Shown: in pieces, positions 28,335-38,276 of the stretch | How positions within the stretch are numbered: position 1 is the stretch's first letter | How the letters are laid out: each line of letters starts with the position of its first letter | Source: Ornithinibacillus contaminans | Lineage (GTDB): Bacteria > Bacillota > Bacilli > Bacillales > Amphibacillaceae | NCBI RefSeq assembly: GCF_001038425.2 | Contig: NZ_LDPV02000010.1 | Coordinates: forward strand, 1 to 64,000 | Reading direction: 5' to 3' | DNA: 64,000 bases | Translations under genes and position numbers: made by a program | Notes under the pieces: model-generated | What the model saw: only the letters and a program-made list of their open reading frames with translations | Databases searched by the model: none | What the model was told of the DNA's origin: nothing

Positions 28335-28550
28335 CAACCATCACTCTCCCTTGTCACGAACTATTGTTCCTTTTCAATTATACCATTTTTTATATAAAAT
28401 TATCTTCATAGTTGTGTACCAAATCTAGTATTAATGAAACGTTACCGTAGCGTTTTAGTATATAATAAAATAACTACAACCATACTTGCAGGAAAAACTA
28501 ACACTGACTCAACTGAATCTATTCCATTTTAAAATAAAGGAGCCAGATCC

Positions 28551-30152
28551 ATGTCTTTATCACCCGATATCGCTATTACGAGTACTGCTGTATTTACTGG
28601 TACAGCAGTTGAACCGATGCCACTCGCCATTTTAATTTCCGATAATAAAATTATTAATGTAGTCTCTAAGTCGGAATTGCAATCGTTTATTTCAAAAAAA
28701 ACGCGTGTCTATGACTTCGGTGACAAGCTAGTTATGCCTGGATTCCACGACTTCCATATCCATCTTCTATTAGGTAGTATGCTAAAAAACAGCGTGGACC
28801 TGTCACATGCCAAATCAGCTAAAGAGGTTACACAGCTTGTGCGTGAATACGCCGCTGCTCATCCTAACGTACCATTTATCATTGGAAGTGGTTGGGATAA
28901 TAATGCTTGGGCCGATAAACATACGGTACATAAAAACTATTTGGATGATGCCGTTTCTGATCGTCCAGTCATCATTTATCAGGCAGAACTTCATAGTGTC
29001 TGGATAAATTCGGCCATGCTCGAGCTTGCTGGTATTAACCAAGCTACTGCAAATCCCGATTTTGGCGAAGTGGTCAAGGACCAGGACGGAGAGCCAACAG
29101 GATTACTGATTGAACATGCAGTAGGACTCGTAACGGAAGCACTGCCTATGGATACAACGATGAAGGAACAACTATTAGAGCAGTTTCTTTCAGAGGCTGC
29201 GAAATACGGTGTAACCGCTGTTCATGACCTACTAAGACTTCCCGAAATGAGTACCGAGGAAGCTAGCTTATATGCTGACTTTGAAAAAAGAGGAAAACTG
29301 TCCGCAAGAATTCACTTTGTTGCACCTTTAAATGGGGACCTTACAGAAGCAACTAGACTACGAAACAGCTACCATTCCAACATGGTACAATTCACTGGTT
29401 TCAAACAGTTTATAGACGGCGTAATCTCCAGCTATACTGCCTATGTACTTGAAGCCTATTCAAATAAACCGGACACAACTGGCGGGACTGTGTACCCAGA
29501 GGAATTATTAAGAAAGTGGACGATTGAAGCTGACCGCGAAAACTTCCGCGTCCGTTTCCATTGTATTGGCGATAGGGCGGTAAAATTCGCACTCGATACC
29601 TTTGAAGAAGCAATCAAACAAAACGGAAAACGTGATGCCAGACATGCTATCGAACATATTGAATTGATTCAAGCAGTAGACATCCCAAGACTCCATGAAC
29701 TTGGTGTACTCGCTTCTATCCAGCCAGAGCATTTAAACGGATCGTCGTATGAAGTGTATGAGGACTTAATTGGTAAAGAGCGCATGGAACGATACATGCT
29801 TCATCAAACATTACAGGATAATGGCGCAACCCTCGTCTATGGCAGTGATTATCCCGTTGTAGGTCTTAATCCGCTTGCCGGTATTTACCGAGCAGTCACA
29901 CGACTTGATGATCAACAGGTTGCTTGGAATAAAGAAGAAAAGTTATCCCTAAGTGATGCCCTAAAAGCATACACATACGCTCCTGCCTACGGATCTTTTA
30001 GAGAAAATGAATTAGGAACAATAGAAACAGGGAAATTGGCAGATATTATTGCCTTAGATAGGGATTTATTTGCGGTTCCCGCCCACGAGATACAAGATAC
30101 AAATGTCGTTTTCACCATGGTTGATGGGAAAATTGTCTATCAAGCTGAATAG
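28551..30152 (+). CDS. YtcJ-like amidohydrolase
   Basis: A 533-residue metal-dependent hydrolase of the amidohydrolase family 3 (YtcJ/exoenzyme regulatory protein-like). Metal ligands are visible in MPGFHDFHIHLLLG, FHCIGDRAV, DARHAIEHIELI, and VYGSDYPVVGLNP. The GSGWDNNAW segment is typical of the group. The enzyme probably hydrolyses an amide or ester bond of a small molecule; the substrate is unknown. ATG after AAAGGAG; it ends with its own terminator. Confidence 0.83.
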   Translation: MSLSPDIAITSTAVFTGTAVEPMPLAILISDNKIINVVSKSELQSFISKKTRVYDFGDKLVMPGFHDFHIHLLLGSMLKNSVDLSHAKSAKEVTQLVREYAAAHPNVPFIIGSGWDNNAWADKHTVHKNYLDDAVSDRPVIIYQAELHSVWINSAMLELAGINQATANPDFGEVVKDQDGEPTGLLIEHAVGLVTEALPMDTTMKEQLLEQFLSEAAKYGVTAVHDLLRLPEMSTEEASLYADFEKRGKLSARIHFVAPLNGDLTEATRLRNSYHSNMVQFTGFKQFIDGVISSYTAYVLEAYSNKPDTTGGTVYPEELLRKWTIEADRENFRVRFHCIGDRAVKFALDTFEEAIKQNGKRDARHAIEHIELIQAVDIPRLHELGVLASIQPEHLNGSSYEVYEDLIGKERMERYMLHQTLQDNGATLVYGSDYPVVGLNPLAGIYRAVTRLDDQQVAWNKEEKLSLSDALKAYTYAPAYGSFRENELGTIETGKLADIIALDRDLFAVPAHEIQDTNVVFTMVDGKIVYQAE

Positions 30153-30153
30153 C

Positions 30154-30181
30154 ACAAAGCCAGCATCTGCGCTGGCTTTGT
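30154..30181 (+). terminator. Terminator after the amidohydrolase gene
   Basis: ACAAAGCCAGC and GCTGGCTTTGT form an 11-bp stem just after the stop codon, followed by CTTTAAA. It lies between convergent genes. Confidence 0.75.
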
Positions 30182-30183
30182 CT

Positions 30184-30918
30184 TTAAAATATATTTTCCA
30201 ATAACACCTGTACAATGATTGCCAATGTCACCACTCTAAGGATTGGCTTAATATAACTTGGTTTCAGCATCTCTGCGACCCGAACACCAATCTGAGCACC
30301 GATGACTGAGCCACAAAGTAAGGTTAGGGTTAAGCCCCACATGATTTTTCCAGAGCTAATATACATGGTCGCAGCACCAACACAGCTTGAAAACGTTGCT
30401 AGCCGAACATAGGCAACCGCTCGAATATAATCCACCTTCAAAAAGGCGAATAAATAAAACATCAACGTCCCTTGCCCAGGACCAAACAACCCATCATATA
30501 TCCCGATTCCATATAGTCCAGGAATACTTAGCCTACTTGGCACTAAAGGGTTTTCACCAGAAAAGTCTCGTTTCCCAATAATCGATGTTATAAAAGCAAA
30601 CAGTAATAAGATGATTGCAACGATATAAAGACCATCCTCTGATAGTAATGAAGCAATAAATCCACCACTTATTCCGCCCAATAAGCTAACAGGAATAATC
30701 CAATAACATTCTTTGAAGGAAATCTTCTTTTGCCGATACAAATGATAAAAGCTAGAAAAAGAACTAACTGTATTGGAAACCTTATTGGCACCAATAGCCG
30801 AGTGAACCGGCATGCCCAACAGCAGCATCATTGGTAAACTGATTAACCCACCGCCCCCTGCCAACGTTCCCAATGTTGTTGCCAAGATACCAGTAAAAAA
30901 GATAATCACATACTCCAT
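30184..30918 (-). CDS. TauE/SafE family anion transporter
   Basis: A 244-residue integral membrane protein with about seven to eight hydrophobic segments. The TauE/SafE repeat signature appears twice (GTLAGGGGLISLPMML near the N terminus and GPGQGTLMFYLF in the second half). The family exports sulfite or related organosulfonate anions. The ATG at 30918 follows GGAGGT at 7 bases; the longer frame lacks a site. No sulfur-metabolism genes are adjacent, so the substrate is open. Confidence 0.82.
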   Translation of the reverse strand: MEYVIIFFTGILATTLGTLAGGGGLISLPMMLLLGMPVHSAIGANKVSNTVSSFSSFYHLYRQKKISFKECYWIIPVSLLGGISGGFIASLLSEDGLYIVAIILLLFAFITSIIGKRDFSGENPLVPSRLSIPGLYGIGIYDGLFGPGQGTLMFYLFAFLKVDYIRAVAYVRLATFSSCVGAATMYISSGKIMWGLTLTLLCGSVIGAQIGVRVAEMLKPSYIKPILRVVTLAIIVQVLLENIF

Positions 30919-30978
30919 GCGCCACACCTCCCGCATACAGTATATTCCTTTTCGGAAATAAGTAAAAATACCATTATA

Positions 30979-30994
30979 TTATCACTCGTGATAA
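30979..30994 (+). promoter_or_regulatory. Inverted repeat in the 31-kb intergenic region
   Basis: TTATCAC-TC-GTGATAA is a 7-bp inverted repeat that could be a repressor site, between the TauE/SafE gene and the Nudix fusion gene. A related half site, TTATCTTATC, follows it. No regulator is encoded nearby, so the assignment is tentative. Confidence 0.3.
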
Positions 30995-31142
30995 GAAATT
31001 GTTATCTTATCTTGCCTTGTAAAAAAGCTACTAATATATGTCAGAATTTTATGGTAAAATTAAGGTGGATAGTGTAAAGGCATATGCCAATACTTATAAA
31101 AATGCTTTCAAAATACATGGTTAGAGAAAGCGAGGCTACATA

Positions 31143-31931
31143 ATGATCTACAGAAGAAAAACATACAAAATTAACCCAGAAAAACTAGATACATTCAATC
31201 ATTTTTTCCATACCTATTTATATCCTAATCAATTGAACTATGGTGCTACGTTAGTTGGACGGTGGGTCAATGAAACCAAAGATGAGATTGTAGCAATCTG
31301 GGAATATACCGATATGGAACATTACGAAGCGATTGAAAAACAGATACGAAATAGTGAGCTGCACAAACAAGCGCAAGAAACAAGGAAAGCAATTGGCGAA
31401 TTATACATCGAGAGCAAGCAAGACTTTTTATCATCCACTGCCCCGCCTCCTGCTTCCTATCACGATCCTAAGCACATAATGTCAGTCAGTGGCTATATAA
31501 CCAATCAGGCTGGTGAGGTTTTACTTGTACGCAATTATCATCGGGCAGACACGCTCGAGATGCCTGGTGGGCAAGTAGAAGTTGGCGAGACATTGGAAGA
31601 AGCTATCCACCGAGAAATACTTGAGGAAACGGGCGCCATAGTTCGTTTAGTTGGAATAACCGGAATCTATCAAAACGTTACGAGAGGCGTAACTTGTGTC
31701 GTTTTCCGCGGAGAGTATCAATCTGGAGAATTAAGAACGGCAGAATCAGAGACATCGGAAGTATATTTTACGGAACTAACCAAAGAAAATATAGATCAAT
31801 TGATTACAAGAGAGCAATTTAAAACTAGAACACTTGATGCGATGGATGCGAACTACTTGCCTTATGAAGCATTTAAAGTGAGACCGTATGAACTACTTAG
31901 TAGATCTGATGTTAAAAAAGAGTATAGCTAG
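31143..31931 (+). CDS. NIPSNAP-like domain fused to Nudix hydrolase
   Basis: A 262-residue fusion. Residues 1-95 resemble a NIPSNAP/dimeric alpha-beta barrel domain (IYRRKTYKINPEKLDTFNHFF, VAIWEYTDMEHYEAIE). Residues about 115-245 are a Nudix hydrolase with a perfect Nudix box, starting GQVEVGE and continuing REILEETGA. The Nudix part should cleave a nucleoside diphosphate-linked substrate. Fusion may bring substrate binding or dimerisation. It is separated from the following DUF1697 pseudogene by about 45 bases on the same strand. Confidence 0.75.
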   Translation: MIYRRKTYKINPEKLDTFNHFFHTYLYPNQLNYGATLVGRWVNETKDEIVAIWEYTDMEHYEAIEKQIRNSELHKQAQETRKAIGELYIESKQDFLSSTAPPPASYHDPKHIMSVSGYITNQAGEVLLVRNYHRADTLEMPGGQVEVGETLEEAIHREILEETGAIVRLVGITGIYQNVTRGVTCVVFRGEYQSGELRTAESETSEVYFTELTKENIDQLITREQFKTRTLDAMDANYLPYEAFKVRPYELLSRSDVKKEYS

Positions 31932-31976
31932 TCAATCGGAAGAAATGTCGTTTAAAAAATTAAGAGGCTGATGCGT

Positions 31977-32523
31977 ATGGTTTTTATTGCTCTTCTTCGG
32001 GGGATTAATGTTGGTGGTAATAATAAAATAGACATGAAATTACTTAAACAGACGTTTGAACAAGCCGGTATGAATGATGTGGTGACATATATTAATACCG
32101 GAAATATTATTTTTTCACACAAGCATCTATCAAAACCAAAAATTGTCACTACTATTAGAAGAAGCGATTCATAAAGATTTTGGCTTACAAATTAAGGTAT
32201 TAGTTCTGAGTTTAGATGAAGTCAGTGAAATCATTAGCATTATCCCTGACACATGGAAAAATGATAAAGAAATGAAAACGGATGTTTTATTCTTGTGGGA
32301 AGAAATTGATGATGAATCTATCCTAGAGAAGCTGGTCATTAAACCAGATATTGACTCGGTAAAATACACACCAGGTGCAATCGTATGGTCGATTGCAAAG
32401 AAAAATGCAACCAAAAGCGGTATGTCTATGATCATTGGAACAAAGCTCTATAAGAAGGTTACCGTAAGAAATGTGAATACAACTCGTAAAATTTATGAAC
32501 TGATGAAAGTACAAAACAGTTAA
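31977..32523 (+). pseudogene. DUF1697 gene broken by a frameshift
   Basis: The N-terminal part (FIALLRGINVGGNNKIDM, then YINTGNIIFS) and the C-terminal part (LLLEEAIHKDFGLQIKVLV, then MIIGTKLYKKVTVRNVNT) are both clear DUF1697 but lie in different frames. Frame is restored if one T is removed from the run of six at 32110-32115, giving GNIIFHTSIY. It may be an inactivating mutation, a slipped sequencing read, or a phase-variable tract. Family function is unknown. Confidence 0.75.
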
Positions 32524-32584
32524 ACGATAGTGGAATTAATAGCTTAACTGACATAATTAGAAATTGGATATAGGAGAGATTAAT

Positions 32585-32818
32585 ATGTTAAAAGTCTCAC
32601 GTTTTATTTTATCAGCAATAACGATTGTATTAGCTGCATATGGGTTAATTACACAGAACTTTACGTATAGCAAATTTATGATATTGTCTTTAGGGTTATT
32701 GATGCTAGTAATGGGGATACAATGTTTTAAGAATGGCCAAAAAACTTATGGTTGGTTATCTATGATTGTTTTTCTATTTTCTTCATTTGTCTCCATCCAA
32801 GGCTTTATCTTAGGTTAG
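32585..32818 (+). CDS. DUF3953 family small membrane protein
   Basis: A 77-residue protein with two or three hydrophobic helices (LKVSRFILSAITIVLAAYGLI, FMILSLGLLMLVMGIQCF, MIVFLFSSFVSIQGF). I recognise it as DUF3953, whose function is unknown. The ATG at 32585 follows AGGAGA at a good distance. An interspersed repeat begins directly after its stop codon. Confidence 0.7.
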   Translation: MLKVSRFILSAITIVLAAYGLITQNFTYSKFMILSLGLLMLVMGIQCFKNGQKTYGWLSMIVFLFSSFVSIQGFILG

Positions 32819-32821
32819 AAA

Positions 32822-32957
32822 AAGGGGCTGGGACAAAAGTGCTAATGGTTAGATAAAATCCGAACGTTGGTGCACGGTACCCGCTCCGGGAATATACTTC
32901 GCTGAATCAGTGCATTGTTCGTCCTTTTATCTTCTCATTTTACTTATGTCCCAGCCT
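32822..32957. repeat. Complete GGCTGGGACA-bounded interspersed repeat
   Basis: The element starts with GGCTGGGACAAAAGT and ends with ACTTATGTCCCAGCC, its inverted complement with one mismatch. The last 58 bases match the end of the repeat at 1-281. It lies exactly between the stop of the DUF3953 gene and the end of the convergent chemoreceptor gene, and when transcribed would fold as one long hairpin. No gene is seen inside. Confidence 0.75.
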
Positions 32958-32971
32958 GTTTCCTATATACC

Positions 32972-34456
32972 CTATTTATTCTTCACAATTTCCTTCAACT
33001 GACCACTTAGCGAACTGATTTCTTCCACCGTAGAATTAATCGTTGCGATAAGGTCATGTTCATTTTCAAGTGTTGAAACAATCTCTTGAGTAGAAGAAGC
33101 ATTTTCTTCTGCGATATTCGCCACATTTTCAATTTGCTCTTGAATGTCTTTGAAGTTACCTGTTGCTGATTTAATCTCCAGCATTCCTTTTGAAAGCTCT
33201 TCATTCGTTTCTTTGAACGAGTTTCTTAGCTCCGTGAAGAACGTAGAAACCTCATTTAATAGCTTCATTCCTTCTGCAGCTGCACTTTCACCTGCGACTG
33301 ATTTTTCTTGTGCTTCTTTTGATTTTTGGAAAAGCATTGTCGTTACTTCTGAAATATCTACAGTAATATTCGCACTCTGTTCTGCTAGCTTACGAACCTC
33401 ATCTGCAACAACGGCGAACCCTTTTCCATGTTCCCCTGCACGAGCCGATTCAATCGCAGCATTTAGTGCTAATAGATTGGTTTGGTCGGCTATTTCCTTG
33501 ATTCCTTCTAATAAGGAGTTAACCGTTTCAAGGCTAGATTGCAGATCAGATACTGTAACAGTGGTTGTTCCAATTGCATCGTTAACCGTACTAATATGGG
33601 TAGATGCTTGGTTAATTTTATCCCAGCCATCTTGAACACGTTGATTCATTTGATCTGATTTCTCCACAATTCCTTGTGAAATCGTAACCGTCTGATTCGT
33701 TCGCTGTAATGAGTTACCCATGGATTCGTTAACAAGACTGACACTCTCTGCCTCATCTTGAATCGCAGTAGCCATCTGCTGAACGGATTCTAACACCATT
33801 TGACTAGAATCATTAATGGTTGTCATACTAGATTTAAACTGACTCACCGTTGTGTCCAGAGTATTGGCACCAGATTCAATCGATTGGAAAGTCGTTTGTA
33901 ATGTATCCAATAATTCTTTTGCTTCTAATTCTTTTTTCGAGGATTCTTCTACTAGACTTCTTCCCCATTTAGTAAGTAAGAATAACGCTACTAAAATACC
34001 ATTAATAATTGCAAATATAGTTATAAAGCCTTTTAAATTATCATCGATTCCCAATAATTCTCCCGGACTTATGAAATAAAGTGCAATCATTTCAATGTTA
34101 ATCAAAACGGAAAACGCTAAGATTAATTCTTTTTTAAAGTATAAGGAGATCATGGCGATGGTTAGAAAGATTAGGTAATGCTTATTAAGTGCATAACCAT
34201 CTATCGGTATTAATGCAAAAACAACAATGTTTGGAAGTAGTGCAAAAAAGAAACCTTTTAAATACGTTGGTATCCGTACCAAGTAGTTTATCGTAGAGAT
34301 AATTAGCACTAAAACTCCTGCAATCACAATATCCAGACTATCCCCAAAGCCTCTTGCAGCGACAACCGGTATCACTAAAAGAAATACGATTGCAATTAAT
34401 AATAGTAAATTTACTTTGTGAACCCTTTTGGTATTATATGTATCCTGATGCTTCAT
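32972..34456 (-). CDS. Methyl-accepting chemotaxis protein with multi-helix membrane input
   Basis: A 494-residue chemoreceptor-like signalling protein. The N-terminal half (about 15-170) contains five to six hydrophobic helices in place of the usual extracellular sensor and HAMP. The C-terminal half is a cytoplasmic MCP domain with the highly conserved hairpin tip [20 protein letters not shown] and [16 protein letters not shown]. It should control the CheA kinase. A membrane-embedded input suggests sensing within the bilayer or of membrane state. The ATG at 34456 follows an AAGGAAGGGG site; no chemotaxis genes are near. Confidence 0.85.
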   Translation of the reverse strand: MKHQDTYNTKRVHKVNLLLLIAIVFLLVIPVVAARGFGDSLDIVIAGVLVLIISTINYLVRIPTYLKGFFFALLPNIVVFALIPIDGYALNKHYLIFLTIAMISLYFKKELILAFSVLINIEMIALYFISPGELLGIDDNLKGFITIFAIINGILVALFLLTKWGRSLVEESSKKELEAKELLDTLQTTFQSIESGANTLDTTVSQFKSSMTTINDSSQMVLESVQQMATAIQDEAESVSLVNESMGNSLQRTNQTVTISQGIVEKSDQMNQRVQDGWDKINQASTHISTVNDAIGTTTVTVSDLQSSLETVNSLLEGIKEIADQTNLLALNAAIESARAGEHGKGFAVVADEVRKLAEQSANITVDISEVTTMLFQKSKEAQEKSVAGESAAAEGMKLLNEVSTFFTELRNSFKETNEELSKGMLEIKSATGNFKDIQEQIENVANIAEENASSTQEIVSTLENEHDLIATINSTVEEISSLSGQLKEIVKNK

Positions 34457-34731
34457 GTAGGTTCCCCTTCCTTGTCTTATCAAAATATCTGCTTTCCTTT
34501 ATTCACTATATCGACATCGAAATTAAATTGTAAAGTAATGGGAAGTTAACGAAGTAAAATTTCCAGCATAATAAATCAAATTACCTATTTTAAAATGGAT
34601 TATTCTAGTTAAAATAACCTATTTAACTGAACTGAAATCAAGAATTCTTTTCATTTCAATAGGACCACGGTATAATTTTTAGCTATAAGACAAATTTCCC
34701 ATATCAAAATACATACAATGGAGGTTTTTTC

Positions 34732-35760
34732 ATGAAGATTGGAATTATGGGTGCAGGTTCCTTAGGTACCATCATTGGAGCTCATATCGCTAAAGGAAAT
34801 GAAGATGTAGAATTAATCGATGTGAATAAGGAGCATGTGGATGCACTAAACCAAAACGGGGCAACTATTACTGGTACCATTAATGTTACACTTCCAGTAA
34901 AAGCCATTACACCTGATGCAATGACAGGTACATATGATTTAGTGTTATTGCTAACAAAACAAGTATATAACCACGATGTGTTAACAAACCTTAAGCAATA
35001 TTTACGTGACGATAGTGTTGTATTATCACTACAAAATGGTGTTCCCGAAGAATCATTAGTAGCGATTCTAGGAAAAGATCGTGTAATTGGTGGTTCAGTT
35101 GAATTCGGGGCAACCTATGTAAAACCTGGTGTATCTGAATTAACTACAACGGAGGAAGCATTCAAAGGAAATGCATTCCAAATTGGTGAATTAGACGGAT
35201 CTATCACAGATAGAGTAAACACTATTAAACAAATCTTGGATTTAGTTGGAGAAACTAAAGTAACGGATAATTTAGTTGGAACAAAATGGGCTAAATTGTT
35301 AGTAAACGTTGCAATGAGTGGTATGTCAGCTGCTTTAGGCTGCACATTTGGTGATGTGTTAAATGATGATATCGCAGTAACTAGTGCTGTTCGTTTAGCA
35401 GATGAAACAATCCGTGTTGGACAAGCTGCAGGCGTTGAATTTGCTGAGTTAGCTGGATTCAATCTAGAAATTTTCAAACTTGCACAAGATAACAGCAACC
35501 TACCAGTTGCCATTGGCTTTGCACGAAAAGCATTTGCTCCACAAGCATTATTGCGTGCTAGTATGCTACAAGACTTAGAAAAACAACGCAAGACAGAAAT
35601 CGACTATATTAATGGCGTGGTATCCACAAAAGGTAAGGAAGTTGGCGAAGCAACACCATTTAACGATTTACTCGTTAGCTTAGTAAGAAAAGCAGAAGAT
35701 ACAAAAACAGTGCCAACCTTCGAAGAAAATCTCGTTCACTTTAAAGAATTGCTTTCATAA
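34732..35760 (+). CDS. 2-dehydropantoate 2-reductase family protein
   Basis: A 342-residue NADPH-dependent reductase with the N-terminal Rossmann motif GIMGAGSLGTIIG, the LLTKQVYNHDVL segment, and the LQNGVPEE stretch. The catalytic Lys is in the TKWAKLLVNVAMSG helix, a feature of PanE. The family reduces ketopantoate to pantoate for coenzyme A synthesis, but Bacillaceae often carry several paralogues acting on other 2-oxo acids. It is a single gene with no panB or panC nearby, so I give no symbol. Confidence 0.8.
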   Translation: MKIGIMGAGSLGTIIGAHIAKGNEDVELIDVNKEHVDALNQNGATITGTINVTLPVKAITPDAMTGTYDLVLLLTKQVYNHDVLTNLKQYLRDDSVVLSLQNGVPEESLVAILGKDRVIGGSVEFGATYVKPGVSELTTTEEAFKGNAFQIGELDGSITDRVNTIKQILDLVGETKVTDNLVGTKWAKLLVNVAMSGMSAALGCTFGDVLNDDIAVTSAVRLADETIRVGQAAGVEFAELAGFNLEIFKLAQDNSNLPVAIGFARKAFAPQALLRASMLQDLEKQRKTEIDYINGVVSTKGKEVGEATPFNDLLVSLVRKAEDTKTVPTFEENLVHFKELLS

Positions 35761-35764
35761 AGAC

Positions 35765-35802
35765 AAAAGCGCAATGCCCAACTTGATGGCATTGCGCTTT
35801 TT
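35765..35802. terminator. Terminator between the PanE-like and catalase genes
   Basis: AAAAGCGCAATGCC and GGCATTGCGCTTTT form a 14-bp stem followed by T residues. It lies between convergent genes and should stop the plus-strand transcript and possibly the catalase transcript. Confidence 0.85.
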
Positions 35803-35804
35803 TC

Positions 35805-37847
35805 CTATATCACTTGCCTGCCCCAGTGTCTGTGCTTCGCTACTGCTTTCACAAACTCCTTCGCAAACCAATCAATATTATCACCCATGATAACGCCGGG
35901 TCTATTTGCATAGCGATTAATTTCTAACCACTTCTTCCCTTCCCCAGTACCACCAATCGTCTTTTTATGCTTAAACGCTTCATCTAGGAAATAGGCTACA
36001 TCCTTGTTAAACTTCATATTATTTCTACTGCCCCGGACCATGTAAACAGCATCATATAATACAGAATCCATCGTAAATATATTCTGGGTTGCCTCAAGCT
36101 GTACACCATTTGTGCCAGTCACTACACCAATATCCTCGCTTATGATTTCTGGAACTAGCCCATTTGCTTTCCATATATCCAAGACTCGTTTTACTTCTGG
36201 GCCATTAAAGCCATCGGTTACGATGACAGCTACCTTCCTTGTCTTCGCGGATTTGACAGTATTTAATTGGCTCAAAGCAGGTGAGGATTTTGTCACATTT
36301 GACCCGCCACTAGTTGGCGCCTTCACTCCGATATTTTTGGCTACAGTTTGCGCCAGTCCTAAGTTAACATTGGCATACATATCCACTACCTGCTGCCTAA
36401 CGGACTTGCTTTTAACTTTTCCTAACTCAAAGCTAAAAGCATCAATGATATGCTGCTTTTCCGGATCACTCATGCTGTTCCAAAATAGTGTTGCTTGGGA
36501 AAAATGATCAGCAAAGCTTTCACTTCTAGCTCTTACCTTCCTACCCTCAACCTTTTCCTGATACGTCTCATAGCCACCCTGCGCCGGGCTTGCTGGGGTC
36601 GGGGTATTTCCGGCTAACGAATTTCGGTGATAGGCTACCTTCCCTAGATTGATTGTTTGACGCCCAAACCCATCACGTTGATTATTATGGAACGGGCAGA
36701 CCGGTCGGTTAATCGGAAGCTCGTGAAAGTTCGGACCACCGAGACGAATTAGTTGCGTATCAATATACGAAAATAATCGCGCCTGAAGCAGCGGATCATT
36801 CGTAAAATCAATTCCAGGAACAACATGCCCTGGATGGAATGCCACTTGTTCTGTCTCCGCAAAAAAGTTATCAACATTTTTGTTCAGGGTCATTTTCCCG
36901 ACGAGCCTCACAGGTACATCTTCTTCTGGCCAAAGCTTTGTTGCATCTAAAATATCAAAATCAAACTTGAATTCATCTTCTTCAGCAATTAGTTGAAACC
37001 CTAATTCATATTCCGGATAATTTCCCTGCTCAATCGTATTCCATAAATCATTGCGATGAAAATCCGGGTCTATTCCTAACAGCTTATGGGCTTCCTCCCA
37101 AATGAGCGAATGCGTACCAAGTGTTGGCTTCCAGTGGATTTTCACAAAAAATGCTTTTCCTTGTGCATTAACCAACCGGAACGTATTGACACCAAAGCCC
37201 TCCATCATCCGGAAGCTTCGTGGTATTGCACGATCAGACATAATCCACATAATCATATGGGCTGATTCCTGATTATTCGCGACAAAATCCCAAAACGTAT
37301 CATGAGCAGTCGATGCTTGCGGAATCTCATTGTCAGGCTCTGGCTTAAAGGCATGCACAACGTCAGGAAATTTAATGCCATCCTGGATAAAGAAGACCGG
37401 GATATTATTGGCGACTAAATCATAATTCCCTTCGTCTGTATAAAATTTCGTCGCAAACCCTCTCGCATCACGAGCCGTGTCTCCAGAACCTCTTGACCCA
37501 TTAACCGTCGAGAACCGCACAAAGACTGGTACCTTTTTACTCGTATCCGTTAGAAATTTTGCCTTCGTAAATTGCTCCAGACTTTCGTATAGCTGAAATT
37601 CTCCATGTGCTGCAAAACCTCTAGCATGGACGACCCGCTCTGGGATTCGCTCATGGTCAAAATGCGTCATCTTCTCCCGGAAGTGAAAATCCTCCATAAG
37701 TGTCGGTCCACGCTCGCCTGCTTTTAAGGAAAATTCATCCTCCGACATCCGTAGCCCCTGATTCGTCGTTAAGAACTTCCCCCTGTCATCGACCCGAAAT
37801 GCTTCTAGTTGTTCGTCCTTCTCGTTTTTATTTCGTTCATCTGACAT
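35805..37847 (-). CDS. katE: Large-subunit (clade 2) catalase with C-terminal DJ-1/PfpI-like domain
   Basis: A 680-residue monofunctional heme catalase of the HPII type. The heme-side His is in [14 protein letters not shown], followed by the conserved [15 protein letters not shown]. The proximal Tyr ligand is in [18 protein letters not shown]. Residues about 540-680 form an extra flavodoxin-like/DJ-1 domain ([18 protein letters not shown]) typical of large catalases. The ATG at 37847 follows AAGGAGG. It removes hydrogen peroxide; in Bacillaceae this class is often stress- or spore-associated. Confidence 0.9.
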   Translation of the reverse strand: MSDERNKNEKDEQLEAFRVDDRGKFLTTNQGLRMSEDEFSLKAGERGPTLMEDFHFREKMTHFDHERIPERVVHARGFAAHGEFQLYESLEQFTKAKFLTDTSKKVPVFVRFSTVNGSRGSGDTARDARGFATKFYTDEGNYDLVANNIPVFFIQDGIKFPDVVHAFKPEPDNEIPQASTAHDTFWDFVANNQESAHMIMWIMSDRAIPRSFRMMEGFGVNTFRLVNAQGKAFFVKIHWKPTLGTHSLIWEEAHKLLGIDPDFHRNDLWNTIEQGNYPEYELGFQLIAEEDEFKFDFDILDATKLWPEEDVPVRLVGKMTLNKNVDNFFAETEQVAFHPGHVVPGIDFTNDPLLQARLFSYIDTQLIRLGGPNFHELPINRPVCPFHNNQRDGFGRQTINLGKVAYHRNSLAGNTPTPASPAQGGYETYQEKVEGRKVRARSESFADHFSQATLFWNSMSDPEKQHIIDAFSFELGKVKSKSVRQQVVDMYANVNLGLAQTVAKNIGVKAPTSGGSNVTKSSPALSQLNTVKSAKTRKVAVIVTDGFNGPEVKRVLDIWKANGLVPEIISEDIGVVTGTNGVQLEATQNIFTMDSVLYDAVYMVRGSRNNMKFNKDVAYFLDEAFKHKKTIGGTGEGKKWLEINRYANRPGVIMGDNIDWFAKEFVKAVAKHRHWGRQVI

Positions 37848-37943
37848 CCGCCAAACCTCCTTCATTCATAAATATGAAGGTTGCTTGGGATTTATCCTAT
37901 GAAATATGTCAGACTAACTAGCGAATAGCCACTATAAATGAAA

Positions 37944-37975
37944 AATCCATTTCCGTATACAAACAGAAATGGATT
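37944..37975 (-). terminator. Terminator of the DUF2187 gene
   Basis: AATCCATTTC and GAAATGGATT form a 10-bp stem; on the minus strand it is followed by TTTTTCATTT. It begins a few bases after the stop of the gene ending at 37981. Confidence 0.75.
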
Positions 37976-37980
37976 CCCCT

Positions 37981-38172
37981 TTACTTCTCTAGCTTATAAT
38001 TTTTATGGTTAATAACCGTCTTAATTGGCTCATCACGGACTTCGTTTCTGCCAAGCTCAACAATAACGGAGTTTTCACGGACGATAAGCACCTTGCCCTT
38101 TTTTCCTTTGTTATCACCGTTTGTAATCTGAATCATATCGCCTTCTGTTGCCTTTTTCACATCTTCTGCCAT
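37981..38172 (-). CDS. DUF2187 family KOW-like protein
   Basis: A 63-residue protein. The KOW-type segment GDMIQITNGDNKGKKGKVLIVRENSVIVEL marks the DUF2187 family common in Bacillaceae, thought to bind nucleic acid or ribosome-related partners. It has its own promoter region and terminator, so it is probably a single-gene unit. Confidence 0.8.
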   Translation of the reverse strand: MAEDVKKATEGDMIQITNGDNKGKKGKVLIVRENSVIVELGRNEVRDEPIKTVINHKNYKLEK

Positions 38173-38276
38173 GTCTTATTCTCCTTTTAAATGCTATTTC
38201 TGTTGCCATTTCATTCTTGTTAGTATTCTCTTGTCAGGAGCCTGAATTCAAAAATGCCCGCAAAAGATTCACGTGT

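Noticed and set aside
33144-33635. 163-codon plus-strand frame opposite the chemoreceptor
   Set aside because: It is the complement of the conserved MCP signalling domain, with no independent support.
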